From: Micromonospora globispora
Lineage (GTDB): Bacteria; Actinomycetota; Actinomycetes; Mycobacteriales; Micromonosporaceae
Assembly: GCF_003857015.1 (NCBI RefSeq)
Contig: NZ_QGGF01000361.1
Span: 1 to 32,595 of the forward strand
Length of the DNA stretch: 32,595 bases
Direction: 5' to 3'
The notes beneath the pieces are model-generated. The model saw only the letters and a list, made by a program, of their open reading frames with translations. It was not told where the DNA came from and did not search any database. Position 1 is the first letter of the stretch. Each line of letters begins with the position of its first letter. This document shows, piece after piece, positions 14,243-22,007 of the stretch. Both the position numbers and the translations under genes were made by a program.

Positions 14243-14308
14243 GGATCTCCTCGTCGGGCAGTCGCCAGACCGTCCAGCCTCCCCGGACGGGGACAAGGTG
14301 GAGCGCCA
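14243..14308. repeat. Repeat B, copy 1
   Basis: 66 bp ('ggatctcctcgtcgggcagt' to 'ggacaaggtggagcgcc') recur at 20139-20202 with small indels. On the minus strand they read the start of a protein, MALHLVPVRGGWTVWRLPDE; the second copy is frameshifted by a 2-bp difference. It is the 5' end of a gene repeatedly left behind, not an intact gene. Confidence 0.75.
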
Positions 14309-14316
14309 TACCTGCC

Positions 14317-14536
14317 GAACGACCTTGCCCCGTCCGGGGAGGCTGGTAGCCCTTGTGGTGCCCGGCGAGGTGATCCGCGGCTGATCTCTGAGGAGGGCCG
14401 GGGTTCGGGGCGGAGCCCCGAGGTCTTCAGATCGTGTCGTCCGTCAGCGTGGCCGGCCGGCCCGGCCGATGCCGGCCGAAGGTCGCCAGCAGGCCGGGGC
14501 CGGGCCGGCGCGGCCCGCTTGCGGGCCGCCTTGATC
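14317..14536. repeat. Repeat A, copy 2
   Basis: The longest copy of repeat A, with the hairpin TCGGGGC-GGA-GCCCCGA (14405-14421) and a perfect stem GCGGCCCGC-TT-GCGGGCCGC (14510-14529), ending 'gccttgatc'. It directly follows repeat B copy 1. It probably is noncoding element backbone. The next 190 bp to the marR gene hold no gene I can support. Confidence 0.8.
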
Positions 14537-14730
14537 TGATAGAGCGGAATTCGGCAATGCAATGCGGTCTGGGCGGTCTGGGCCGTGTCCCGTCACGTGA
14601 CGTGCTTGGCACTCGCGGCCCACCAGACGCTTGACATGATCTTCAAGACGCATCGCGGAGGGCTCACAGTCCGCGACAGGGCCGCGCTCATCGCGGCAGT
14701 CGATTGCGCCGATGAGAAAACGTTTTTCGA

Positions 14731-15195
14731 TCACGACGGGCGAGTGACGGAACCGAAAAGGCCGGCCGAGTCGGCAATGCGTAGCAGCCCTGTGCGCAGC
14801 GCCGCGGCCTGGGCAGTGTCGAAGCCCGCAAGCATTTCCTCGTCGGTCTCCCGTGCCAGCGCCACGGCACGTCGCCGCAGCCGCCGGCCCTTCGTGGTCA
14901 GCTCGATCAGCTGCCGGCGGCGGTCGGTCGAGTCGCGAACCCGCCGTACCGCCTCGGCCTGCTCCAACTCGTCGAGCATGTCCACCACGACGCTTGGCGT
15001 CACGCCGATAGCGTGGGCCAGTTCGAGTTGTGCCTTTGGCGCGTGGGCAAGCAGCTCGAGTAGCGCGCAGTGTCGGGGACGCAGGCCGAGCGGGGCCAGC
15101 CGAGCGGCGAACCGTCCGCTGGCCACCTGTCCGAGCTTGCCCAGCAGGAACGCGAGCGTCTGGGTTACCGACTCTTCCGTCGCCACGTACCCCAT
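14731..15195 (-). CDS. MarR family transcriptional regulator
   Basis: The product is about 154 residues. The winged helix is clear: LRPRHCALLELLAHAPKAQL, ELAHAIGVTPSVVVDMLDEL, then the wing RRVRDSTDRRRQLIELTTKG and the C-terminal dimerisation helix. It is divergent from the membrane-protein gene at 15210 with only 14 bp between start codons. A TTCGGC-A-GCCGAA palindrome lies just inside that gene. MarR proteins of this set-up usually repress the divergent gene and are released by a phenolic or drug-like ligand. The ATG at 15195 is chosen since the further in-frame start would overlap the divergent promoter. Confidence 0.88.
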   Translation of the reverse strand: MGYVATEESVTQTLAFLLGKLGQVASGRFAARLAPLGLRPRHCALLELLAHAPKAQLELAHAIGVTPSVVVDMLDELEQAEAVRRVRDSTDRRRQLIELTTKGRRLRRRAVALARETDEEMLAGFDTAQAAALRTGLLRIADSAGLFGSVTRPS

Positions 15196-15197
15196 GC

Positions 15198-15226
15198 TAG
15201 CTTGACCAAATGATTCGGCAGCCGAA
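15198..15226 (+). promoter_or_regulatory. Leaderless promoter and palindrome between marR and divergent gene
   Basis: TAGCTT (15198-15203) lies exactly 6 nt before the ATG at 15210. TTCGGC-A-GCCGAA (15214-15226) is a perfect 13-bp palindrome immediately after it and a good candidate MarR operator. Confidence 0.55.
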
Positions 15227-15683
15227 CCATATGGCATCCTCACGAAAAGTCCGAACGTTCTCCGGACTCGTCGCGGTGCTCACCGTGCTCTCCTCCGGCT
15301 ACTTCACCGTGTCCGGACTGGTGCGCCCCGGCGCACTCGTATCCGGTGGCGAGGCCGCAGCCGCCAGGACGTACGCTGCCTACCTCGCAGCCCGCAGTAT
15401 CGTGCTGTTGGGCGCGTTGATGTGGCTACTGGTGGTTCGGGCCTGGCGCGCATTGGGACTGCTGCTCGGGCTCAATGGCGCCGTGCAACTCATCGACGCC
15501 GCAATCGGCGCCGCCCACCACCAGATCGCACAAACAGTGGGACCAATCTGTTTCGCCGTGGCACTGTTCATCGCGGCTCGCAAACTCGGCGCACTCACAC
15601 TGACACCCGGACAACCGGCCGGCCCAGCCGACCACTCGAGCCCAGTTTCATGTCAGTGCGCCGTCACTGTCCCTCGGTTGTGA
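15210..15683 (+). CDS. Small four-helix membrane protein, partner of MarR
   Basis: This 157-residue protein has four hydrophobic segments at about 18-38, 58-80, 84-102 and 108-125 and a hydrophilic C-terminus. No family was recognised; it resembles the four-helix DUF4267-type proteins only in shape. The start at 15210 follows a TAGCTT box by 6 nt, while the second ATG (15231) has no signal. Expression is probably under control of the divergent MarR regulator. Confidence 0.65.
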   Translation: MIRQPNHMASSRKVRTFSGLVAVLTVLSSGYFTVSGLVRPGALVSGGEAAAARTYAAYLAARSIVLLGALMWLLVVRAWRALGLLLGLNGAVQLIDAAIGAAHHQIAQTVGPICFAVALFIAARKLGALTLTPGQPAGPADHSSPVSCQCAVTVPRL

Positions 15684-15794
15684 CCGACTGTGACCAGGAT
15701 GATCGACCAACCAAGGCCGGCTGAATGCATGTGCAGGGACGGATTTGTCAAGCATGTGGTGGGACTCGACAGCGGACTAGACAGCGGACCTTGT

Positions 15795-17342
15795 TCAGCC
15801 GTAGTGGCGCAGCTGCGTCCAGGTTTGGCCCCACGGCTGGCGTGGCCCGGTGCAGAGGTAGACGTGCCCGCCCCACTCCTGGTTATCGACACCGTAGGGA
15901 TTGCTTACCGTCGCCACCGCACGCACGCTGGTGAACAGCTGCCCGAGCCGGATCGCGTAGTCGGTCCCGTCGATCGGGCCGGGTGTCACCGCGATCACCG
16001 TAGTCGCGTCCGGATCGCCAGGCCCCCACCACGAGTACGAGTTGTGCCCGCTTACCGCCGCAGGCATGCCGCTACCGCGGTCGAACGTGTCGATTGCCCC
16101 GGCCTCACCGTAGTTTTCGGTGTAGATCACGGTTCGGGACCGCTGGTCGGCAGGTAGCGACGACCAGACGCCACGGACGGTGGCGGCCAACTGCGGCCAG
16201 CCGACGGTCTCACTCAGCGTCTGATTGACCCGGTACGTCCAGTTGATCTGAGTCGGCGGCAGCACCGGCACCACCAGCGGCAGCGCCGCCAGCGTAGTAA
16301 GCGCGGTCCCGATCCCGAGGATCCACGCCCGTCGCTTCCGTGCGCCCAGCCAGCCGTCCAGCGCGACGGCCCCGGCGGCGAGCAGGTAGATGTAGGCCCC
16401 AGCGACGTAGTAGATCTTCGCCCCGGAAATGAGCGCGAACAACACGAACAGGATCGCGTACGCCCACACCAGCCCGCGCAGCACCGACTGCCGCGACCGC
16501 CACAGGTGCCGCAGCCCGACCACCCACACCCACACCATCGCCAACGACACCATCAGCAACTGCCCGACGACGAAGTTCGCGATCTGGCCTGCACCGCCGT
16601 TCTCCTGGTTGAGCGCCTGACTCATCGGGATCGTCGCCCAGCCGTGGCGGGCCTGCCACCACAGGTCGGGCAGCGCGAAGGCCACCGCGATCGCGAACCC
16701 AGCGGCGAACCAAAGGTTCATGATCAGACGCCGACCACCGGCCAACAGCGTCCCGGCCACGAGCGCCACGGCGAAGAAACCGATGCTGTGCTTATTGGCC
16801 AGGCCGACACCGAGAACCACGCCGGCGGCCAGCCACCACCGGGTATCGTCGGTCCGCCCGACCCGGATAGCGACGAGCGCGAGCGCCGCCCAGGCCGGGA
16901 TGTCGAACGCGGTCGGCCCCATCAGATGTGCCGCGGCGGCCAGCACCGGCATGGACGCGGTCGCCCACGCGGCCATCAACTGCGCCCGGCGCCCGCCGCC
17001 GAGCTCCCGCGCGATCAGCCCACCGAGCATGACCGTCACCCACCCGGCCAACGCCGCCCACACACGCAAACCGATCACCGACGGACCAAACAGCCCCAGC
17101 GAAATCCGCGCCAGCAGCGGTACCAGCACGGGCTGGTCGACGTAGCCGGCCTGCAGATGGCGGGCGCAGTCGAGAAAGTACAACTCGTCGCGGTGAAACC
17201 CATACCGCGCGGACAGCGCCATCAGCACCGCAAACACGACCGCCCCGATGACCACCACCCCAGCGTGCAGCGGCGCCACCCCGGCACACCCGGTCGCATC
17301 CCGGCCCGCCACAAGCGGTCGACGACCGTTGAGTGTTGGCAC
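15795..17342 (-). CDS. Family 39 glycosyltransferase (ArnT/PMT-like membrane protein)
   Basis: This 515-residue protein has about eleven membrane helices. After the first helix comes an extracytoplasmic loop with YGFHRDELYFLDCARHLQAG, containing the acidic catalytic-type pair (Asp-Glu), and YVDQPVLVPLLAR. These are marks of GT-C glycosyltransferases of family 39, which move a sugar from a polyprenyl-phosphate donor to protein or lipid outside the membrane. A soluble C-terminal domain (about 370-515) follows the last helix. The start is GTG. Donor and acceptor cannot be inferred. It sits in the mobile zone next to transfer-gene relics and may be cargo. Confidence 0.82.
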   Translation of the reverse strand: MPTLNGRRPLVAGRDATGCAGVAPLHAGVVVIGAVVFAVLMALSARYGFHRDELYFLDCARHLQAGYVDQPVLVPLLARISLGLFGPSVIGLRVWAALAGWVTVMLGGLIARELGGGRRAQLMAAWATASMPVLAAAAHLMGPTAFDIPAWAALALVAIRVGRTDDTRWWLAAGVVLGVGLANKHSIGFFAVALVAGTLLAGGRRLIMNLWFAAGFAIAVAFALPDLWWQARHGWATIPMSQALNQENGGAGQIANFVVGQLLMVSLAMVWVWVVGLRHLWRSRQSVLRGLVWAYAILFVLFALISGAKIYYVAGAYIYLLAAGAVALDGWLGARKRRAWILGIGTALTTLAALPLVVPVLPPTQINWTYRVNQTLSETVGWPQLAATVRGVWSSLPADQRSRTVIYTENYGEAGAIDTFDRGSGMPAAVSGHNSYSWWGPGDPDATTVIAVTPGPIDGTDYAIRLGQLFTSVRAVATVSNPYGVDNQEWGGHVYLCTGPRQPWGQTWTQLRHYG

Positions 17343-17398
17343 GAGCTCAAGTTAGTGGGTCGGGACAAGCCAGTGAGTTCGGGTACCCCGGCCCCAGC

Positions 17399-17524
17399 GC
17401 CAAGCTGGTCCGGCCTCTGCCGGTGCCGGCGGTGCCGGAGTTCACCGCCCTACCGGTCGGGCCGCAGGAAGACGGCGACGGCTACCCGCTGCGCCTGTTC
17501 GGCACTCAGGTCCTGGTCGTGGGC
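17399..17524 (+). pseudogene. traB/ftsK remnant, cut just before Walker A
   Basis: The frame reads KLVRPLPVPAVPEFTALPVG and DGDGYPLRLFGTQVLVVG. It matches residues about 202-241 of the TraB at 30741-32171 nearly residue for residue, then stops matching exactly where the ATP-binding GATGSGKG should begin. The rest of the gene is missing. It belongs to an older copy of the same kind of AICE. Confidence 0.85.
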
Positions 17525-17525
17525 G

Positions 17526-17768
17526 GTCCTCACCACCGGCCCGGCCCCGGCTGCGCCGGGCGAGGAAGCCACCCAGCCGGCCCGGCCAGTGGAGGCGACC
17601 GCCCCTCGCGTCCGTCAAGCCCCGTCGCCGGTCGCCTCGCCTGCTGTCCCTGAGCCGGTCGCCCTGGTCCCGGCTGAGCCGACCCGCCCGACCCCGCTGG
17701 CTCCGGTCTCGCCGGCCGCGTTCACCCGCCGCAACGGCGTCCCGCTGGTCAGGGAGGTGACCCGATGA
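17526..17768 (+). pseudogene. DUF2637 protein C-terminal remnant
   Basis: Joined directly to the traB remnant, in another frame, is a sequence beginning VLTTGPAPAAPGEEATQ with a long Ala/Pro/Val-rich tail, ending FTRRNGVPLVREVTR. It corresponds to the part after LILTTAPAPGPAD of the DUF2637 gene at 32168. A single deletion thus removed the 3' part of traB and the 5' part of the DUF2637 gene. An 18-codon hydrophobic ORF (ATG 17765, ATGA overlap, stop 17819-17821) follows. Confidence 0.75.
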
Positions 17769-17820
17769 GCGACGCCATCGCCTCCGGCCTGCTCCTGGTC
17801 GGCGCTCTGGTCCTGTTCTG

Positions 17821-18645
17821 ACGGTCTCGGACTGCGACCTGCTGTGGAAAGCAAAGCGCGACGCGGGCTACAGCACCAACAGCGTGCGGATCATGCGGAC
17901 GGTGCTGCGGAAGGCGTTGGGGCAAGCCGAGCGGGAGGGCCTGGTTCCGCGGAACATCGCTGGGCCGTCGGCGGCTCCTCGCGTGGTCGCCAAGGAGGGG
18001 CGCACGCTGACCCCCGAGCAGGCGCGGACCCTGTTGGCCGAAGTTCGGGGTGAACGCAAGGAAGCCCTGGTGACGATCATGCTTGCCTACGGTCTGCGGC
18101 GGGGTGAAGCGCTCGGGCTGCGGTGGGATCGACTCGACCGGACGGCCGGCACGCTTCTGGTGTCGCACAGCGTCAAGCGGATCAAGGAGCGCGACCCGGC
18201 CAGGACTGGCCGGCGGACGTGCCTGGTGGTCAGCGAACTCAAGACCCGGCGCTCCCGACGAACGCTCTACCTCACGCCGCAGCTGGTGGAGCTGCTACGG
18301 CGGCACCGGGCTCGGCAGGCTGAGGAACGACTGGCGGCCGGTGAGACGTGGCAGGATCACGGATTGGTCTTTCCCAGCGAGGTCGGCACACCGCTCGATC
18401 CTGACAACTTCTCGCACCGGCTCTCTGCCCTGTGCAAGCGGGCCGGCCTAGGTCACTGGCACCCGCATGAACTGCGCCATTCCGGGGCGTCCCTGATGCT
18501 CGCCCAGGGCACGCCGCTGCATATGGTTTCCGAGGTGCTGGGGCACACCTCAATCGCGATCACCAAGGATGTATACGGACACCTGATGGAGGGTGATCGT
18601 CGATTGGCTGCGGAGGCGATGTCCCGTGCGCTGTTCGGGAACTGA
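17821..18645 (+). pseudogene. int: Tyrosine integrase lacking its N-terminal domain
   Basis: The open frame carries the end of the core-binding domain (AGYSTNSVRIMRTVLRKAL) and the full catalytic domain. The catalytic residues are the first Arg in AYGLRRGEALGL, His-Leu-Arg in HPHELRHSG, the LGHTS histidine and Tyr in KDVYGHL. An AICE integrase normally has a further 100 or more residues for arm-DNA binding, missing here. The frame runs into the DUF2637 relic without a start codon of good quality (a GTG at 17884 could start 253 residues). I therefore call it a truncated, probably inactive integrase. It is followed by paired arm sites, a hairpin and tRNA-Arg scar 2. Confidence 0.8.
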
Positions 18646-18653
18646 GGGACCGG

Positions 18654-18674
18654 TGGCTCCCAGCGTGGCTCCCA
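18654..18674 (+). repeat. Paired integrase arm-type repeats (int side), copy 2
   Basis: TGGCTCCCA, gcg, TGGCTCCCA: exact 9-bp repeats with 12-bp period, 8 bp after the integrase stop. Confidence 0.65.
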
Positions 18675-18708
18675 GGACCCCCCGCACGCTGATGCCGGCG
18701 GACACGAA

Positions 18709-18748
18709 AATGCCCCCGACCTCGCCGTTTTGGCTGGTCGGGGGCATT
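18709..18748. terminator. Hairpin beside the tRNA-Arg fragment, copy 2
   Basis: AATGCCCCCGACC and GGTCGGGGGCATT form a 13-bp perfect stem with a 14-nt loop, between integrase and tRNA scar 2. It is likely a terminator for both directions. Confidence 0.8.
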
Positions 18749-18760
18749 CCCTCACTTTGT

Positions 18761-18804
18761 GCGCCCGAAGGGATTCGAACCCCTAACCTTCTGATCCGTA
18801 GGAG
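18761..18804 (-). other. att scar 2: 3' half of tRNA-Arg(ACG)
   Basis: The same 44-bp core as at 12255-12298 with one base different (GGGATTCG on plus strand). Again only the anticodon loop to the acceptor end is present. To its right, 'gccgatgttctcgtgatggc' to 'ctggggtca' (ending 18895) is shared in diverged form with the flanks of att scars 1 and 3. This is therefore the other end of an element, not a tRNA 5' half. Confidence 0.85.
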
Positions 18805-18918
18805 CGTCCGAGGTTGGCTCCTTCCCCGCTCGCCTCGTCCGCAGGTGCGGGCCGATGTTCTCGTGATGGCGCTCGGTGGCGTCGCACTGGGGTCAAGCGG
18901 GGGTCACCTGCCGGCGCG

Positions 18919-19467
18919 TCACGGCAAGTTCGGCAGTACCAACAGCCATGTGCGGACACGCTCAGCATCCGGCCCGGCGGGCAACTGATCAACAAGCGGC
19001 GCGAGCGGGGCAAGGAGGTTCTTGTGGCGGCGAAGACGCAGGATCTGCTCGACCGGCAGCGTCCGCCAGCGGTCAGCCAACTCGCCCGCCTCGGCGGGCG
19101 TCAGCGTCACGGCCGCCAGGACGCGTCGGACCAGCGCGGCCCGCTCCCACTTCTCGTCACCCGGCACCGACCCGAGTTCCTGGATCAGCAGGCTACGCAG
19201 ATTGAATCCGTCGGCAGCTGCGCTCCAGCGGTCGTAACCGGCGAACTGCTCGGCGCGGTCGGTCAGCGACAACGCCACCTCGGCCCATTCCCGGCGCGCC
19301 TCTGCGGTCAAGGTCCGGTCGTAGGCGTGGCGCTCCGCAATCGATCGCGTCCTGAGCCACCAGTTGACCGATCGGGGTGCGTTGTCCTCGGTCAAGGTGC
19401 TCATCCATTGGCGGACACGGGCACTCGACCAAGCATCCATGTCACCGGCGAGATCCTGGTGCGACAT
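18919..19467 (-). CDS. Hypothetical helical cargo protein
   Basis: This 182-residue, soluble, mostly helical protein starts MSHQDLAGDMDAWSSARVRQ, with RSIAERHAYDRTLTAEARRE in the middle and ending WLLVLPNLP. I do not recognise the family. ATG at 19467 is chosen because CACACT lies 6 nt upstream (leaderless geometry, imperfect -10) and upstream frame sequence is repeat C. It is isolated between att scar 2 and repeat C, hence probably cargo. Confidence 0.6.
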   Translation of the reverse strand: MSHQDLAGDMDAWSSARVRQWMSTLTEDNAPRSVNWWLRTRSIAERHAYDRTLTAEARREWAEVALSLTDRAEQFAGYDRWSAAADGFNLRSLLIQELGSVPGDEKWERAALVRRVLAAVTLTPAEAGELADRWRTLPVEQILRLRRHKNLLAPLAPLVDQLPAGPDAERVRTWLLVLPNLP

Positions 19468-19519
19468 CCGCTCAGTGTGCCCCGGCCTCGCTACGGCCAG
19501 GACTGGCGTCAGGAACTCG

Positions 19520-19544
19520 CAGCTTGGGAATCGAACAAGATCGG
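19520..19544. repeat. Repeat C, copy 1
   Basis: 25 bp, CAGCTTGGGAATC, two variable bases, ACAAGATCGG; the second copy is at 21356-21380, and a diverged third ('gtcagtttgga') at about 22360. It lies in the intergenic gap of two cargo genes. Confidence 0.65.
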
Positions 19545-19567
19545 ATCCGGGCACCGCCTTCCCGTTA

Positions 19568-20095
19568 TCAGCTGTGGCAGCCAAGATCCTCCCCGCCAGG
19601 CAGAAAGCTGATCTCAATCTCAATCTTGCCGTAGGTGTGCGGACCCGGCGGGAATCGCCCGTACACCAGCAGCAGACGCACCTGCTGCCCGCTCGTCTCC
19701 CGGTCGGCGCACAACCGATCTGCCGGATCTGGACCCGGCACGATCCTCCAACGACCCGCCATTAGCAAGGTGCGATAGTGGTCGATGGCGGCATCCATTG
19801 AGGTGCCGGGCGGCAAGCTGATGGCCGCCGAAATGCGCCCCCAATCGTCGCTTTCGCCCCCGCACGGGGCCTGATCGATACGGTCGAGGGTGGTGCCCGG
19901 GGGAGGAGAGGTCAGCACTCGGTCTCGCGCCAACTGCTCGGCCAACCGGTGATCGGCATCCGTGCACTCGGTCTCACGAGCGCCCGGGCTCTTAATCGGC
20001 TCGGCGAGTTGCAGAATCGCTAGACCAGACAGCACCAGAACACCGACCACCACCGAGCTGACTACGGCGGTGCGGGCAAAGACTCGCTGGGGCAC
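19568..20095 (-). CDS. Membrane-anchored cargo protein, function unknown
   Basis: This 175-residue protein has one N-terminal membrane helix (VVSSVVVGVLVLSGLAILQL, residues about 11-30). Its extracytoplasmic domain has ECTDADHRLAEQLARD, PCGGESDDW, an AAIDHYRTLLMAGRWRIVPG segment and LCADRE, so several cysteines may form disulphides. I do not recognise the family; its shape recalls small extracytoplasmic proteins of unknown role. The GTG start at 20095 follows TACCCT (20102-20107) by exactly 6 nt, a leaderless promoter; the longer ORF upstream crosses repeat B. Confidence 0.65.
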   Translation of the reverse strand: MPQRVFARTAVVSSVVVGVLVLSGLAILQLAEPIKSPGARETECTDADHRLAEQLARDRVLTSPPPGTTLDRIDQAPCGGESDDWGRISAAISLPPGTSMDAAIDHYRTLLMAGRWRIVPGPDPADRLCADRETSGQQVRLLLVYGRFPPGPHTYGKIEIEISFLPGGEDLGCHS

Positions 20096-20138
20096 CGGGC
20101 GAGGGTAGGACAGGTAAGTCGTGCCAGCGGTCCTGGGA

Positions 20139-20202
20139 GGATCTCCTCGTCGGGCAGTCGTAGACCGTCCAGCCTCCCGGGACGGGGACAAGGTGGAGCG
20201 CC
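20139..20202. repeat. Repeat B, copy 2
   Basis: 64 bp matching 14243-14308 with a 2-bp length difference that breaks the encoded ALHLVPVPGGWTV frame. It is followed after 40 bp by a core of the second att family. Confidence 0.75.
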
Positions 20203-20243
20203 CTACCGGACGAGTCTCAATGGCGGTCGTCAAGGGCCGGTGT

Positions 20244-20269
20244 GGCGACCGAAGGATTATGAGATCAAG
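20244..20269 (-). other. att-like scar with CAT anticodon loop, copy 1
   Basis: The minus strand reads CTTGATCTCATAATCC followed by TTCGGTCGC. CTCATAA followed by C and GGTCGC is what a tRNA-Met-type gene has from the anticodon loop on, but no proper T-arm follows. The 13 bp TTATGAGATCAAG (plus) are identical to the copy at 23516-23528, and similar to the tRNA-Thr scar at 12844. Confidence 0.5.
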
Positions 20270-20305
20270 TTGGCTACCCCGAACCACCTGCACGGACTGC
20301 GGTCT

Positions 20306-20380
20306 AGCAGCGGAAAGTGCTCTCGACATCTCACACCGCTGCCCTGCCATCCGTCGCCCTCTTGCGGACTGAATGCGGAC
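20306..20380 (+). repeat. Repeat X, copy 2
   Basis: Matches copy 1; it ends in TTGCGGAC-tga-ATGCGGAC (20362-20380). The following 120 bp ('cttggggctagaacgaagatc' on to R copy 3) match 13530-13629, showing that the YxiG-like gene in the first unit is an insertion between X and R. Confidence 0.75.
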
Positions 20381-20499
20381 TGCCAGGACCAGGAGGTGGA
20401 CTTGGGGCTAGAACGAAGATCTCGCGTGGCCGGTCGCAGCCGAAGCCGCCACTCAGGCCGTCGGCCAGTGTCGGGCATGATGGCGTTTGCTGGCGTCCT

Positions 20500-20520
20500 T
20501 CGCTGTACGGATGGCTGTAT
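20500..20520 (+). repeat. Arm-type direct repeat R, copy 3
   Basis: TCGCTGTAC, gga, TGGCTGTAT: two mismatches relative to the other copies. It lies 21 bp upstream of the next gene's -10 box. Confidence 0.6.
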
Positions 20521-20541
20521 CGCCCGCGAGGTTGTCGTGTC

Positions 20542-20547
20542 TACGCT
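20542..20547 (+). promoter_or_regulatory. -10 box of a leaderless transcript
   Basis: TACGCT, exactly 6 nt before the GTG at 20554. This decides the start of the next gene within a much longer open frame. Confidence 0.5.
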
Positions 20548-20553
20548 CCCCGC

Positions 20554-21327
20554 GTGTCGGTGAATCTTGCCCGGGTCCTCGCCCTGCCCTTCGGGTTGCT
20601 GGCGTTCGCGCTGCGGTTGGCGGCAATGTTTTGGGTGATGCCTCTGACCTGGCACACGCGGTCGGCCGATGCGGGTCTGCTGGTCTGGCTCACCGCTCTC
20701 GCGGCCAGCGCGTTGGCTCCCGTCGGCTTGTATCTCTTGCTCACAAGGCCCGTACCGCGTCGTCCCGCGTCGTTCCAGCTCGACGACCGACACGGCGGCT
20801 TCGTCGCTCCTGCCTCCCCGCACGAACTCGGCCCCCTAGTCATCGTCGTGCTGTGGGTCGCGCCGGGTTCAATGGTGACCGAACGAGTGCCCAATGGAGA
20901 CGGCTTGCGCTTCGCTCAGTTCGACTACGCTACGTTGGTGTCGGCCGCCGTGGTGGCCCTACTCTTCGTGCCCGCCGTGGTGCTGCTGCTCGTGAATCGA
21001 CCGCGACTAGCGCTGGATCCGGACGGGATCACGGTGCAGCGGATGACCTCCCGCCGGAGAATCGGCTGGAATGAGTTGGCCCCCGGCGGGCCGCCGCCCC
21101 CCACGGCCCGGAAAGCCCGCTACCTGACGCTCTACCGCACGACCGGCCCCACACCGGGCCGTTACCCGAGACCCGAACAACTGCCCGTGGGCTGGTTGCA
21201 CGCGGATCCCGCATTCCTCGCGAACACTATCCGCCATTACGTGGAACAGCCCGCACAACGACACAACATCGGCACCGAACACGAACTGGCCAGGCTGCGC
21301 TCCCAGCTCGGTAGTCAAGGACGGTGA
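20554..21327 (+). CDS. Membrane protein with PH-like C-terminal domain
   Basis: The product is 257 residues. Four membrane segments are arranged as two pairs (VLALPFGLLAFALRLAAMFW; LLVWLTALAASALAPVGLYL; LGPLVIVVLWVAPG; LVSAAVVALLFVPAVVLLLV). A cytoplasmic domain then begins LALDPDGITVQR and RRRIGWNELAPGG, the strand pattern of bacterial PH domains. The C-terminus is helical (LANTIRHYVEQPAQRH). Such proteins in actinomycete accessory regions have no known function. The start is GTG with a TACGCT box 6 nt before. A second, unrelated-looking PH membrane protein is at 23622. Confidence 0.65.
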   Translation: MSVNLARVLALPFGLLAFALRLAAMFWVMPLTWHTRSADAGLLVWLTALAASALAPVGLYLLLTRPVPRRPASFQLDDRHGGFVAPASPHELGPLVIVVLWVAPGSMVTERVPNGDGLRFAQFDYATLVSAAVVALLFVPAVVLLLVNRPRLALDPDGITVQRMTSRRRIGWNELAPGGPPPPTARKARYLTLYRTTGPTPGRYPRPEQLPVGWLHADPAFLANTIRHYVEQPAQRHNIGTEHELARLRSQLGSQGR

Positions 21328-21355
21328 CCAACCCCTGCGCACTGGTACTGACTGT

Positions 21356-21380
21356 CAGCTTGGGAATCTCACAAGATCGG
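21356..21380. repeat. Repeat C, copy 2
   Basis: The same 25-bp motif as at 19520-19544 with two base changes in the middle. The gap to the next repeat (21381-21481) has 'ggcccgtggatggccc' (21455-21470), which recurs with one change at 22466-22481. Confidence 0.65.
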
Positions 21381-21481
21381 CTCGGAGCGTGGCGGTACGC
21401 CTGTTCAACGCGCTCTCAAGTGGCCTGGTTTGGCCCCCGGTGACACCACGTTGTGGCCCGTGGATGGCCCGGCGGGTCCTG

Positions 21482-21585
21482 TGATCCGTAGAGGCCTGCA
21501 ACGTCGGCTCCTCTCGCGTCCACCTCACCGTCAGGCCCGCGCCGATGTTCTCCTGATGGCGCTTGCTTGCGCCGCGCTGGGGTCA
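21482..21585. other. att scar 3: eroded tRNA-Arg core with element flank
   Basis: Only TGATCCGTAG of the tRNA core remains. It is followed by 90 bp related to the right flank of scar 2 ('gtcggctcctc', 'gccgatgttctcctgatggc', 'ctggggtca'). The loss of the T-arm part makes this an older scar. A further possible core (AATCCGTAG at 22721) is too short to call. Confidence 0.6.
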
Positions 21586-21632
21586 CTACCGAGGTAGACG
21601 AGGCCAGGCAACCTAATGGCATACTCCCGAGC

Positions 21633-21878
21633 ATGGCGCGGGGGTTCGAAGAGGACGAGGGGTGGTGGGCTGTTGGCGCTCACCTGTTCGTCGTCTGCGC
21701 GGTCGGTGGCGCGGCCACCTGGTTAGCCAGCGTCGTGCTCGCGGTTCCTTTCGTGAAGTCGAACCTGCCGCTTGTTGTTGGTCTCCTGGTTGGCGTTCCG
21801 CTCGGTCACCGAATATTTTACGGACTGCGTGATCGCTACCTCCGTCGTCACCGGTCATCGCCGGTCGACAGACCGTAA
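21633..21878 (+). CDS. Small two-helix membrane protein, cargo
   Basis: This 81-residue protein has an N-terminal acidic GFEEDEGWW, helices at about 12-36 (VGAHLFVVCAVGGAATWLAS) and 38-56 (VKSNLPLVVGLLVGVPLG), and a basic tail RDRYLRRHR. No family was recognised. The ATG at 21633 lies 7 nt after CATACT; a longer frame upstream would cover the att scar. It is alone between att scar 3 and repeat R copy 4. Confidence 0.55.
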   Translation: MARGFEEDEGWWAVGAHLFVVCAVGGAATWLASVVLAVPFVKSNLPLVVGLLVGVPLGHRIFYGLRDRYLRRHRSSPVDRP

Positions 21879-22007
21879 CTGGCAGCTTCGCGTGGCGACC
21901 CCTGCCTTGCAAAGATCGCGACTGCTGTCGGCCAGCGTGGACCATCGCCGCTGACCTGCTCGACTCGTCGGCTACGGTCGCTCGCCACCTGTGCACGTCG
22001 GCCGGCT

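Noticed and set aside
14585..15205. Plus-strand open frame opposite marR
   Set aside because: Ser/Arg-rich antisense of the MarR regulator, which has a clear winged helix.
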